Below, piece by piece: positions 1-10,249 of a stretch of 33,523 nucleotides of DNA. Origin of the DNA: Utricularia gibba. Lineage: Eukaryota > Streptophyta > Magnoliopsida > Lamiales > Lentibulariaceae. The stretch lies in contig NEEC01000224.1 of NCBI GenBank assembly GCA_002189035.1, positions 1 to 33,523 of the forward strand, read 5' to 3'. The stretch's first letter is position 1, and every line of letters starts with the position of its first letter. The notes below the pieces were generated by a model. That model did no database searches. It was not told the DNA's origin and worked only from the letters and a program-made list of their open reading frames with translations. The position numbers and the translations under genes were made by a program.

Positions 1-312
1 CCTCCGAGGGCGCCTTCTCAAATATATAGCAGAGTGTTGAGAAAACCCATTGGGGTTCTCATGACATCCTAACTACATCAAATGCGTTACGATTTTCGTC
101 GAGTGCGACCCGATTGGGCTTAGTAGCCAGACCGAATCTCGGGCCGGACAAAGCTCCCAACGACAGCACCCGACTTTAAATGGCAAGCTATTGCTTGAAA
201 ACCATGTGGGCAGCCGCCGACAACCCAACGTTAATAAATGCATCACTTCTTTTGCCGGGCTACAGCTGACTTTGGGCTCAAGCCCGACCCGAATCCGGCC
301 CGATCTCGGTGA
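1..312 (+). repeat. Monomer type A (reference, HOR copy 1)
   Basis: First of the four monomer types. It starts cctccgagggcgcc and its first half closely resembles that of monomer D. It is recognised by ctacatcaaatgcgttacg, by gggccggacaaag, and by a private 3' end with cggcccgatctcggtgacc instead of the ctctggcccaatcccgaaa shared by C and D. The end contains a short inverted repeat, gggctcaagccc. Variable sites among copies are cccgactttaaa/cccgcctttaaa/cccgctttaaa, gctattg/gctgttg, tgaaaacc/tgaaaaacc/tgacaaacc and gactttggg/gacttggg/gactatggg. Confidence 0.93.
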
Positions 313-626
313 CCCACAAAAGCGCCTTGTCAAGTGTAAAGCATGCTGTTGAAAAAACCATTTGGGGTGGTCATGAGATCCTAACTTCAATAAAGGCATC
401 ACGATTTTCGTCGAATGGGATCGGATTGTGCTGTGAAGTCAGACCGATCCTTGGGTCCGGACGAAGTTCCCAACAACAGCACCCGCAAAAAACGACAACT
501 TTTCCTCGAAAAAAGCATGTAGGCAGCCGCCGAAAACCCAACGTTAATAAATGCATCACTTTTTTGGCCGGGCTACAAATGACTATGGGCCAGAGCGCGA
601 CTCGACCATTTGCTCGATACTAGTGC
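313..626 (+). repeat. Monomer type B (reference, HOR copy 1)
   Basis: The most diverged of the four types. It has a private A-rich stretch (cgcaaaaaacgacaac, then tcctcgaaaaaagcatg) where the others read ccttaaaatggcaagctattgc, and a private 3' end (gcgcgactcgaccatttgc). It carries a GCATGC palindrome (341-346) and an ACTAGT palindrome (619-624). Each occurs once per HOR by my reading, so SphI or SpeI should cut a 1.25-kb ladder. It also carries the most informative variants: aaaggcatcac/aaaggtgtcac/aaaggttcac, and gaccgatccttgg/gaccgaaccttgg/gaccgaccttgg. Confidence 0.93.
525..531 (+). promoter_or_regulatory. AGCCGCC (GCC-box core) in every monomer; example in B
   Basis: AGCCGCC occurs at 212-218 (A), 525-531 (B), 840-846 (C) and 1150-1156 (D), and then in nearly every monomer, giving roughly one hundred sites in the window. 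AGCCGCC is the known core bound by plant AP2/ERF factors. Lost examples include the C of copy 2 (near 2090, one c missing) and the A of copy 25 (near 30003, two bases missing). The motif itself is directly visible; that anything binds it is inference. Confidence 0.35.
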
Positions 627-937
627 CAGCCTAGAGCGCCTCCTCAAATATAAATCAGGTTGTTGAGAAAACCATTTGGGGTGCTCATGACATCCTAACT
701 TCAAAAAATGCATCACGATTTTCATCGAGTAGCACCCGATTGGGCTCAGGAGCCAGACCGAACCTTGGGCCCTTACAAAGCTGCCAACGACAGCACCCGC
801 CTTAAAATGGCAAGCTATTGCTTGAAAAACCATTCAGGCAGCCGCCGAAAACCCAACGTTGATAAATGCATCACTTATTTTTCCGGGCTACAACTGATGG
901 GCCATAGCCCGACCCGACCTCTGGCCCAATCCCGAAA
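627..937 (+). repeat. Monomer type C (reference, HOR copy 1)
   Basis: Starts at agcctagagcgcctcc and is recognised by aaatataaatcaggttgttg, gggctcaggagccag and cttgggcccttacaaag. It is the most uniform type: across 27 copies I saw essentially no shared base substitution, only private small indels. This first copy is itself slightly unusual, with one extra T in the run before ccgggctac (near 881) and three bases missing in caactgatggg (near 895), where other copies have caactgactatggg. Its 3' end is nearly the same as that of D. Confidence 0.93.
660..817 (+). repeat. First half-monomer of C, showing the ~157-bp basic unit
   Basis: The monomer is an ancient direct duplication. This half begins ttgttgagaaaaccattt and the next begins ttgcttgaaaaaccatt. 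They stay alignable through aaatgcatcac, the following tttt run, and gggctca...cttgggccc against gggccata...ctctggccc. The anchor ttga recurs at 663, 822, 974, 1132, 1284, 1442, 1596, 1754 (diverged, tcga) and 1911. Spacings are 159, 152, 158, 152, 158, 154, 158 and 157, so one HOR holds eight half-units. Confidence 0.85.
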
Positions 938-973
938 CCCCCAAGAGCGCCTTCTGAAATATAAAGTAGAGTG
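818..973 (+). repeat. Second half-monomer of C, with conserved ggcagccgccga box
   Basis: Paralogous to 660-817. All second halves (A, B, C and D) keep cagccgccga followed about 15 bases later by aaatgcatcactt, while the first halves read gctcatgacatcc or tctcatgacatcc at the equivalent place. The two half types are therefore stably different and alternate along the array, so the 313-bp dimer is the true monomer and 157 bp its fossil unit. Confidence 0.8.
908..942 (-). other. G-rich minus-strand tract (possible G-quadruplex) at the C/D junction
   Basis: On the plus strand this tract has five CCC runs separated by GA, GACCTCTGG, AAT and GAAA. The minus strand therefore has five GGG runs with loops of 4, 3, 9 and 2 bases. 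One loop exceeds the usual limit of 7, so this is an extended rather than a canonical quadruplex motif. The same tract recurs at the D/A junction (1220-1252) and twice per HOR throughout. It includes gggtttcggg, one base different from the plant telomere-type GGGTTTAGGG. Confidence 0.45.
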
Positions 974-1250
974 TTGAGAAAACCCGTTGGGGTTCTCATG
1001 ACATCCTAACTAAAGCAAATGCATTACGATTTCGTCGAGTACGACCCGATTGGGCTTAGTAGCCAGACCGAATCTCGGGCCCTGACAAAGCTCCCAACTA
1101 CAGCACCCACCTTAAAACGGCAAGCTGTTGCTTGAAAAACCATTTAGGCAGCCGCCGAAAACCCATCGTTGATAAATGCATCACTTATTTTCCGGGCTAC
1201 AACTGACTATTGGCCTGAGCCCGACCCGACCTCTGGCCCAATCCCGAAAC
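938..1250 (+). repeat. Monomer type D (reference, HOR copy 1)
   Basis: Starts ccccaagagcgccttctg and is recognised by ctaaagcaaatgcattacg, cgggccctgacaaag and ccaccttaaaacggcaag. The first half is nearest to A and the second half nearest to C, which fits an origin by exchange between those types or from a shared ancestor. The main variable site among copies is aaaacccgttgggg versus aaaacccattgggg; the latter is found in copies 2, 15, 17, 23, 24, 25 and 27. Confidence 0.93.
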
Positions 1251-2500
1251 CCTCCGAGGCGCCTTCTCAAATATAGCAGAGTGTTGAGAAAACCCATTGG
1301 GGTTCTCATGACATCCTAACTACATCAAATGCGTTACGATTTTCGTCGAGTGCGACCCGATTGGGCTTAGTAGCCAGACCGAATCTCGGGCCGGACAAAG
1401 CTCCCAACGACAGCACCCGACTTTAAATGGCAAGCTATTGCTTGAAAACCATGTGGGCAGCCGCCGACAACCCAACGTTAATAAATGCATCACTTCTTTT
1501 GCCGGGCTACAGCTGACTTTGGGCTCAAGCCCGACCCGAATCCGGCCCGATCTCGGTGACCCACAAAAGCGCCTTGTCAAGTGTAAAGCATGCTGTTGAA
1601 AAAACCATTTGGGGTGGTCATGAGATCCTAACTTCAATAAAGGTGTCACGATTTTCGTCGAATGGGATCGGATTGTGCTGTGAAGTCAGACCGAACCTTG
1701 GGTCCGGACGAAGTTCCCAACAACAGCACCCGCAAAAAAACGACAACTTTTCCTCGAAAAAAGCATGTAGGCAGCCGCCGAAAACCCAACGTTAATAAAT
1801 GCATCACTTTTTTGGCCGGGCTACAAATGACTATGGGCCAGAGCGCGACTCGACCATTTGCTCGATACTAGTGCCAGCCTAGAGCGCCTCCTCAAATATA
1901 AATCAGGTTGTTGAGAAAACCATTTGGGGTGCTCATGACATCCTAACTTCAAAAAATGCATCACGATTTTCATCGAGTAGCACCCGATTGGGCTCAGGAG
2001 CCAGACCGAACCTTGGGCCCTTACAAAGCTGCCAACGACAGCACCCGCCTTAAAATGGCAAGCTATTGCTTGAAAAACCATTCAGGCAGCCGCGAAAACC
2101 CAACGTTGATAAATGCATCACTTATTTTCCGGGCTACAACTGACTATGGGCCATAGCCCGACCCGACCTCTGGCCCAATCCCGAAACCCCCCAAGAGCGC
2201 CTTCTGAAATATAAAGTAGAGTGTTGAGAAAACCCATTGGGGTTCTCATGACATCCTAACTAAAGCAAATGCATTACGATTTCGTCGAGTACGACCCGAT
2301 TGGGCTTAGTAGCCAGACCGAATCTCGGGCCCTGACAAAGCTCCCAACTACAGCACCCACCTTAAAACGGCAAGCTGTTGCTTGAAAAACCATTTAGGCA
2401 GCCGCCGAAAACCCATCGTTGATAAATGCATCACTTATTTTCCGGGCTACAACTGACTATTGGCCTGAGCCCGACCCGACCTCTGGCCCAATCCCGAAAC
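1251..2500 (+). repeat. HOR copy 2 (A-B-C-D, 1250 bp)
   Basis: Regular. A as in copy 1, but with a short start (cctccgaggcgcc and tcaaatatagcag, each shorter than usual). B has aaaggtgtcac and gaccgaacc. C has one base lost in cagccgcgaaaa near 2090. D has cccattgggg. Confidence 0.95.
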
Positions 2501-3744
2501 CCTCCGAGGGCGCCTTCTCAAATATATAGCAGAGTGTTGAGAAAACCCATTGGGGTTCTCATGACATCCTAACTACATCAAATGCGTTACGATTTTCGTC
2601 GAGTGCGACCCGATTGGGCTTAGTAGCCAGACCGAATCTCGGGCCGGACAAAGCTCCCAACGACAGCACCCGCCTTTAAATGGCAAGCTGTTGCTTGAAA
2701 AACCATGTGGGCAGCCGCCGACAACCCAACGTTAATAAATGCATCACTTCTTTTGCCGGGCTACAGCTGACTTGGGCTCAAGCCCGACCCGAATCCGGCC
2801 CGATCTCGGTGACCCACAAAAGCGCCTTGTCAAGTGTAAAGCATGCTGTTGAAAAAACCATTTGGGGTGGTCATGAGATCCTAACTTCAATAAAGGTGTC
2901 ACGATTTTCGTCGAATGGGATCGGATTGTGCTGTGAAGTCAGACCGATCCTTGGGTCCGGACGAAGTTCCCAACAACAGCACCCGCAAAAAAACGACAAC
3001 TTTTCCTCGAAAAAAGCATGTAGGCAGCCGCCGAAAACCCAACGTTAATAAATGCATCACTTTTTTGGCCGGGCTACAAATGACTATGGGCCAGAGCGCG
3101 ACTCGACCATTTGCTCGATACTAGTGCCAGCCTAGAGCGCCTCCTCAAATATAAATCAGGTTGTTGAGAAAACCATTTGGGGTGCTCATGACATCCTAAC
3201 TTCAAAAAATGCATCACGATTTTCATCGAGTAGCACCCGATTGGGCTCAGGAGCCAGACCGAACCTTGGGCCCTTACAAAGCTGCCAACGACAGCACCCG
3301 CCTTAAAATGGCAAGCTATTGCTTGAAAAACCATTCAGGCAGCCGCCGAAAACCCAACGTTGATAAATGCATCACTTATTTTCCGGGCTACAACTGACTA
3401 TGGGCCATAGCCCGACCCGACCTCTGGCCCAATCCCGAAACCCCCAAGAGCGCCTTCTGAAATATAAAGTAGAGTGTTGAGAAAACCCGTTGGGGTTCTC
3501 ATGACATCCTAACTAAAGCAAATGCATTACGATTTCGTCGAGTACGACCCGATTGGGCTTAGTAGCCAGACCGAATCTCGGACAAAGCTCCCAACTACAG
3601 CACCCACCTTAAAACGGCAAGCTGTTGCTTGAAAAACCATTTAGGCAGCCGCCGAAAACCCATCGTTGATAAATGCATCACTTATTTTCGGGCTACAACT
3701 GACTATTGGCCTGAGCCCGACCCGACCTCTGGCCCAATCCCGAA
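2501..3744 (+). repeat. HOR copy 3 (A-B-C-D, about 1244 bp)
   Basis: A has cccgcctttaaa, gctgttg, gacttggg; B has aaaggtgtcac and gaccgatcc. D has lost six bases in ctcggacaaag near 3578 (others read ctcgggccctgacaaag) and one c in attttcgggctac near 3687. Its boundary with copy 4 is also shortened (aaaccccgaggcgcc). These losses begin the disturbed stretch leading into copy 4. Confidence 0.93.
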
Positions 3745-4042
3745 ACCCCGAGGCGCCTTCTCAAATATATAGCAGAGTGTTGAGAAAACCCATTGGGGTT
3801 CTCATGACATCCTAACTAATCAAATGCGTTACGATTTCGTCGAGTGCGACCCGATTGGGCTTAGTAGCCAGACCGAATCTCGGGCCGACAAAGCTCCCAA
3901 CTACAGCACCCACCTTAAAACGGCAAGCTGTTGCTTGAAAAACCATTTAGGCAGCCGCCGAAAACCCATCGTTATAAATGCATCACTTATTTTCCGGGCT
4001 ACAACTGACTATTGGCCTGAGCCCGACCCGAATCCCGAAACC
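3745..4042 (+). repeat. A/D hybrid monomer (copy 4)
   Basis: Up to cgggccgacaaagctcccaac it follows A (gcgttacg, gtgcgacccg). From actacagcacccacc onward it follows D (aaaacggcaagctgttg, aacccatcgtt, attggcctgagccc). The switch therefore lies in the shared stretch caaagctcccaac near 3888-3900. The 3' end lacks the usual cctctggccc segment and runs from gacccgaatcccgaaacc into aaagctgttgag. Several bases are missing elsewhere, such as ctaactaatcaaa and atcgttataaatg. Confidence 0.88.
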
Positions 4043-4308
4043 AAAGCTGTTGAGAAAACCCATTGGGGTTCTCATGACATCCTAACTACATCAAATGCGT
4101 TACGATAGTGCGACCCGATTGGGCTTAGTAGCCAGACCGAAACAAAGCTCCCAACGACAGCACCCGCCTTTAAATGGCAAGCTGTTGCTTGAAAAACCAT
4201 GTGGGCAGCCGCCGACAACCCAACGTTAATAAATGCATCACTTCTTTTGCCGGGCTACAGCTGACTATGGGCTCAAGCCCGACCCGAATCCGGCCCGATC
4301 TCGGTGAC
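4043..4308 (+). repeat. Shortened A monomer (copy 4)
   Basis: An A-type monomer whose start is lost (it begins aaagctgttgag). Two further segments are missing: the tttcgtcg between gcgttacga and agtgcgaccc near 4105, and tctcgggccgg between accgaa and acaaagctccc near 4140. The second half is normal A with gactatggg, a variant otherwise seen only in copy 26. Confidence 0.85.
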
Positions 4309-5245
4309 CCACAAAAGCGCCTTGTCAAGTGTAAAGCATGCTGTTGAAAAAACCATTTGGGGTGGTCATGAGATCCTAACTTCAATAAAGGTGTCACGAT
4401 TTTCGTCGAATGGGATCGGATTGTGCTGTGAAGTCAGACCGACCTTGGGTCCGGACGAAGTTCCCAACAACAGCACCCGCAAAAAAACGACAACTTTTCC
4501 TCGAAAAAAGCATGTAGGCAGCCGCCGAAAACCCAACGTTAATAAATGCATCACTTTTTTGGCCGGGCTACAAATGACTATGGGCCAGAGCGCGACTCGA
4601 CCATTTGCTCGATACTAGTGCCAGCCTAGAGCGCCTCCTCAAATATAAATCAGGTTGTTGAGAAAACCATTTGGGGTGCTCATGACATCCTAACTTCAAA
4701 AAATGCATCACGATTTTCATCGAGTAGCACCCGATTGGGCTCAGGAGCCAGACCGAACCTTGGGCCCTTACAAAGCTGCCAACGACAGCACCCGCCTTAA
4801 AATGGCAAGCTATTGCTTGAAAAACCATTCAGGCAGCCGCCGAAAACCCAACGTTGATAAATGCATCACTTATTTTCCGGGCTACAACTGACTATGGGCC
4901 ATAGCCCGACCCGACCTCTGGCCCAATCCCGAAACCCCCAAGAGCGCCTTCTGAAATATAAAGTAGAGTGTTGAGAAAACCCGTGGGGTTCTCATGACAT
5001 CCTAACTAAAGCAAATGCATTACGATTTCGTCGAGTACGACCCGATTGGGCTTAGTAGCCAGACCGAATCTCGGGCCCTGACAAAGCTCCCAACTACAGC
5101 ACCCACCTTAAAACGGCAAGCTGTTGCTTGAAAAACCATTTAGGCAGCCGCCGAAAACCCATCGTTGATAAATGCATCACTTTTTTCCGGGCTACAACTG
5201 ACTATTGGCCTGAGCCCGACCCGACCTCTGGCCCAATCCCGAAAC

Positions 5246-6495
5246 CCTCCGAGGGCGCCTTCTCAAATATATAGCAGAGTGTTGAGAAAACCCATTGGGG
5301 TTCTCATGACATCCTAACTACATCAAATGCGTTACGATTTTCGTCGAGTGCGACCCGATTGGGCTTAGTAGCCAGACCGAATCTCGGGCCGGACAAAGCT
5401 CCCAACGACAGCACCCGCTTTAAATGGCAAGCTATTGCTTGAAAACCATGTGGGCAGCCGCCGACAACCCAACGTTAATAAATGCATCACTTCTTTTGCC
5501 GGGCTACAGCTGACTTTGGGCTCAAGCCCGACCCGAATCCGGCCCGATCTCGGTGACCCACAAAAGCGCCTTGTCAAGTGTAAAGCATGCTGTTGAAAAA
5601 ACCATTTGGGGTGGTCATGAGATCCTAACTTCAATAAAGGTGTCACGATTTTCGTCGAATGGGATCGGATTGTGCTGTGAAGTCAGACCGATCCTTGGGT
5701 CCGGACGAAGTTCCCAACAAACACCCGCAAAAAAACGACAACTTTTCCTCGAAAAAAGCATGTAGGCAGCCGCCGAAAACCCAACGTTAATAAATGCATC
5801 ACTTTTTTGGCCGGGCTACAAATGACTATGGGCCAGAGCGCGACTCGACCATTTGCTCGATACTAGTGCCAGCCTAGAGCGCCTCCTCAAATATAAATCA
5901 GGTTGTTGAGAAAACCATTTGGGGTGCTCATGACATCCTAACTTCAAAAAATGCATCACGATTTTCATCGAGTAGCACCCGATTGGGCTCAGGAGCCAGA
6001 CCGAACCTTGGGCCCTTACAAAGCTGCCAACGACAGCACCCGCCTTAAAATGGCAAGCTATTGCTTGAAAAACCATTCAGGCAGCCGCCGAAAACCCAAC
6101 GTTGATAATGCATCACTTATTTTCCGGGCTACAACTGACTATGGGCCATAGCCCGACCCGACCTCTGGCCCAATCCCGAAACCCCCCAAGAGCGCCTTCT
6201 GAAATATAAAGTAGAGTGTTGAGAAAACCCGTTGGGGTTCTCATGACATCCTAACTAAAGCAAATGCATTACGATTTCGTCGAGTACGACCCGATTGGGC
6301 TTAGTAGCCAGACCGAATCTCGGGCCCTGACAAAGCTCCCAACTACAGCACCCACCTTAAAACGGCAAGCTGTTGCTTGAAAAACCATTTAGGCAGCCGC
6401 CGAAAACCCATCGTTGATAAATGCATCACTTATTTTCCGGGCTACAACTGACTATTGGCCTGAGCCCGACCCGACCTCTGGCCCAATCCCGAAAC
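5246..6495 (+). repeat. HOR copy 5 (A-B-C-D, 1250 bp)
   Basis: A has cccgctttaaa, gctattg, tgaaaacc, gactttggg. B has aaaggtgtcac and gaccgatcc, and has lost three bases in cccaacaaacacccgc near 5717. C has lost one a in gttgataatgc near 6107. D has cccgttgggg. Confidence 0.95.
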
Positions 6496-7745
6496 CCTCC
6501 GAGGGCGCCTTCTCAAATATATAGCAGAGTGTTGAGAAAACCCATTGGGGTTCTCATGACATCCTAACTACATCAAATGCGTTACGATTTTCGTCGAGTG
6601 CGACCCGATTGGGCTTAGTAGCCAGACCGAATCTCGGGCCGGACAAAGCTCCCAACGACAGCACCCGCCTTTAAATGGCAAGCTGTTGCTTGAAAAACCA
6701 TGTGGGCAGCCGCCGACAACCCAACGTTAATAAATGCATCACTTCTTTTGCCGGGCTACAGCTGACTTGGGCTCAAGCCCGACCCGAATCCGGCCCGATC
6801 TCGGTGACCCACAAAAGCGCCTTGTCAAGTGTAAAGCATGCTGTTGAAAAAACCATTTGGGGTGGTCATGAGATCCTAACTTCAATAAAGGTGTCACGAT
6901 TTTCGTCGAATGGGATCGGATTGTGCTGTGAAGTCAGACCGACCTTGGGTCCGGACGAAGTTCCCAACAACAGCACCCGCAAAAAAACGACAACTTTTCC
7001 TCGAAAAAAGCATGTAGGCAGCCGCCGAAAACCCAACGTTAATAAATGCATCACTTTTTTGGCCGGGCTACAAATGACTATGGGCCAGAGCGCGACTCGA
7101 CCATTTGCTCGATACTAGTGCCAGCCTAGAGCGCCTCCTCAAATATAAATCAGGTTGTTGAGAAAACCATTTGGGGTGCTCATGACATCCTAACTTCAAA
7201 AAATGCATCACGATTTTCATCGAGTAGCACCCGATTGGGCTCAGGAGCCAGACCGAACCTTGGGCCCTTACAAAGCTGCCAACGACAGCACCCGCCTTAA
7301 AATGGCAAGCTATTGCTTGAAAAACCATTCAGGCAGCCGCCGAAAACCCAACGTTGATAAATGCATCACTTATTTTCCGGGCTACAACTGACTATGGGCC
7401 ATAGCCCGACCCGACCTCTGGCCCAATCCCGAAACCCCCAAGAGCGCCTTCTGAAATATAAAGTAGTGTTGAGAAAACCCGTTGGGGTTCTCATGACATC
7501 CTAACTAAAGCAAATGCATTACGATTTCGTCGAGTACGACCCGATTGGGCTTAGTAGCCAGACCGAATCTCGGGCCCTGACAAAGCTCCCAACTACAGCA
7601 CCCACCTTAAAACGGCAAGCTGTTGCTTGAAAAACCATTTAGGCAGCCGCCGAAAACCCATCGTTGATAAATGCATCACTTATTTTCCGGGCTACAACTG
7701 ACTATTGGCCTGAGCCCGACCCGACCTCTGGCCCAATCCCGAAAC
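6496..7745 (+). repeat. HOR copy 6 (A-B-C-D, 1250 bp)
   Basis: A has cccgcctttaaa, gctgttg, tgaaaaacc, gacttggg. B has aaaggtgtcac and gaccgacc. D start reads ataaagtagtgttgag near 7460 (two bases lost). Its A matches copy 3 at the sites checked. Confidence 0.95.
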
Positions 7746-8998
7746 CCTCCGAGGGCGCCTTCTCAAATATATAGCAGAGTGTTGAGAAAACCCATTGGGG
7801 TTCTCATGACATCCTAACTACATCAAATGCGTTACGATTTTCGTCGAGTGCGACCCGATTGGGCTTAGTAGCCAGACCGAATCTCGGGCCGGACAAAGCT
7901 CCCAACGACAGCACCCGCTTTAAATGGCAAGCTATTGCTTGACAAACCATGTGGGCAGCCGCCGACAACCCAACGTTAATAAATGCATCACTTCTTTTGC
8001 CGGGCTACAGCTGACTTGGGCTCAAGCCCGACCCGAATCCGGCCCGATCTCGGTGACCCACAAAAGCGCCTTGTCAAGTGTAAAGCATGCTGTTGAAAAA
8101 ACCATTTGGGGTGGTCATGAGATCCTAACTTCAATAAAGGTGTCACGATTTTCGTCGAATGGGATCGGATTGTGCTGTGAAGTCAGACCGATCCTTGGGT
8201 CCGGACGAAGTTCCCAACAACAGCACCCGCAAAAAAACGACAACTTTTCCTCGAAAAAAGCATGTAGGCAGCCGCCGAAAACCCAACGTTAATAAATGCA
8301 TCACTTTTTTGGCCGGGCTACAAATGACTATGGGCCAGAGCGCGACTCGACCATTTGCTCGATACTAGTGCCAGCCTAGAGCGCCTCCTCAAATATAAAT
8401 CAGGTTGTTGAGAAAACCATTTGGGGTGCTCATGACATCCTAACTTCAAAAAATGCATCACGATTTTCATCGAGTAGCACCCGATTGGGCTCAGGAGCCA
8501 GACCGAACCTTGGGCCCTTACAAAGCTGCCAACGACAGCACCCGCCTTAAAATGGCAAGCTATTGCTTGAAAAACCATTCAGGCAGCCGCCGAAAACCCA
8601 ACGTTGATAAATGCATCACTTATTTTCCGGGCTACAACTGACTATGGGCCATAGCCCGACCCGACCTCTGGCCCAATCCCGAAACCCCCCAAGAGCGCCT
8701 TCTGAAATATAAAGTAGAGTGTTGAGAAAACCCGTTGGGGTTCTCATGACATCCTAACTAAAGCAAATGCATTACGATTTCGTCGAGTACGACCCGATTG
8801 GGCTTAGTAGCCAGACCGAATCTCGGGCCCTGACAAAGCTCCCAACTACAGCACCCACCTTAAAACGGCAAGCTGTTGCTTGAAAAACCATTTAGGCAGC
8901 CGCCGAAAACCCATCGTTGATAAATGCATCACTTATTTTCCGGGCTACAACTGACTATTGGCCTGAGCCCGACCCGACCTCTGGCCCAATCCCGAAAC
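7746..8998 (+). repeat. HOR copy 7 (A-B-C-D, 1253 bp)
   Basis: A has cccgctttaaa, gctattg, the rarer tgacaaacc, and gacttggg. B has aaaggtgtcac and gaccgatcc. C and D are standard, with six c before aagagcgcc at the C/D junction. Confidence 0.96.
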
Positions 8999-10249
8999 CC
9001 TCCGAGGGCGCCTTCTCAAATATATAGCAGAGTGTTGAGAAAACCCATTGGGGTTCTCATGACATCCTAACTACATCAAATGCGTTACGATTTTCGTCGA
9101 GTGCGACCCGATTGGGCTTAGTAGCCAGACCGAATCTCGGGCCGGACAAAGCTCCCAACGACAGCACCCGACTTTAAATGGCAAGCTATTGCTTGAAAAC
9201 CATGTGGGCAGCCGCCGACAACCCAACGTTAATAAATGCATCACTTCTTTTGCCGGGCTACAGCTGACTTGGGCTCAAGCCCGACCCGAATCCGGCCCGA
9301 TCTCGGTGACCCACAAAAGCGCCTTGTCAAGTGTAAAGCATGCTGTTGAAAAAACCATTTGGGGTGGTCATGAGATCCTAACTTCAATAAAGGCATCACG
9401 ATTTTCGTCGAATGGGATCGGATTGTGCTGTGAAGTCAGACCGACCTTGGGTCCGGACGAAGTTCCCAACAACAGCACCCGCAAAAAAACGACAACTTTT
9501 CCTCGAAAAAAGCATGTAGGCAGCCGCCGAAAACCCAACGTTAATAAATGCATCACTTTTTTGGCCGGGCTACAAATGACTATGGGCCAGAGCGCGACTC
9601 GACCATTTGCTCGATACTAGTGCCAGCCTAGAGCGCCTCCTCAAATATAAATCAGGTTGTTGAGAAAACCATTTGGGGTGCTCATGACATCCTAACTTCA
9701 AAAAATGCATCACGATTTTCATCGAGTAGCACCCGATTGGGCTCAGGAGCCAGACCGAACCTTGGGCCCTTACAAAGCTGCCAACGACAGCACCCGCCTT
9801 AAAATGGCAAGCTATTGCTTGAAAAACCATTCAGGCAGCCGCCGAAAACCCAACGTTGATAAATGCATCACTTATTTTCCGGGCTACAACTGACTATGGG
9901 CCATAGCCCGACCCGACCTCTGGCCCAATCCCGAAACCCCCAAGAGCGCCTTCTGAAATATAAAGTAGAGTGTTGAGAAAACCCGTTGGGGTTCTCATGA
10001 CATCCTAACTAAAGCAAATGCATTACGATTTCGTCGAGTACGACCCGATTGGGCTTAGTAGCCAGACCGAATCTCGGGCCCTGACAAAGCTCCCAACTAC
10101 AGCACCCACCTTAAAACGGCAAGCTGTTGCTTGAAAAACCATTTAGGCAGCCGCCGAAAACCCATCGTTGATAAATGCATCACTTATTTTCCGGGCTACA
10201 ACTGACTATTGGCCTGAGCCCGACCCGACCTCTGGCCCAATCCCGAAAC
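8999..10249 (+). repeat. HOR copy 8 (A-B-C-D, 1251 bp)
   Basis: A has cccgactttaaa, gctattg, tgaaaacc, gacttggg. B has aaaggcatcac and gaccgacc. C and D are standard. Confidence 0.96.

Larger units (their letters stand above)
1..1250 (+). repeat. HOR copy 1 (A-B-C-D, 1250 bp)
   Basis: Regular. Diagnostic sites: A cccgactttaaa, gctattg, gactttggg; B aaaggcatcac and gaccgatcc; D cccgttgggg. The B run after cccgc has six A instead of the usual seven, and C has the small indels noted for the reference C. Confidence 0.95.
3745..5245 (+). repeat. HOR copy 4, five monomers (A/D hybrid, short A, B, C, D; 1501 bp)
   Basis: One extra, shortened monomer is present. A first monomer with an A-type first half and a D-type second half (3745 to about 4042) is followed by an A with two internal deletions (about 4043-4308). 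Regular B (aaaggtgtcac, gaccgacc), C and D then follow; D has cccgtgggg and a T-run change (cacttttttccggg near 5180). This is the expected product of unequal exchange between neighbouring units. Confidence 0.92.

Noticed and set aside
1-10. The window starting exactly at an HOR boundary as a sign of a real array edge.
   Set aside because: The phase of the HOR was chosen from this position, and no non-satellite sequence precedes it, so it has no meaning as an edge.
391-440. A mammalian-type CENP-B box around ttcgtcgaatgggatcgg or on the opposite strand.
   Set aside because: The essential positions of TTCGnnnnAnnCGGG are not all present in any monomer type on either strand.
641-656. TATA-like aaatataaatc (C) and aatataaag (D) as promoters.
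   Set aside because: Short A/T strings are expected by chance, and no initiator, transcript or gene follows. Satellite transcription is possible but not supported by this alone.
573-833. A minus-strand open reading frame of 86 codons repeated nearly unchanged in most HOR copies, and other frames of 60-147 codons such as 6675-7118 on the plus strand.
   Set aside because: They recur only because the satellite recurs. Frames overlap on both strands, the one-base variants in B (gatcc, gaacc, gacc) shift the frame between copies, conservation covers all positions rather than codon positions, and the products show no recognisable domain.
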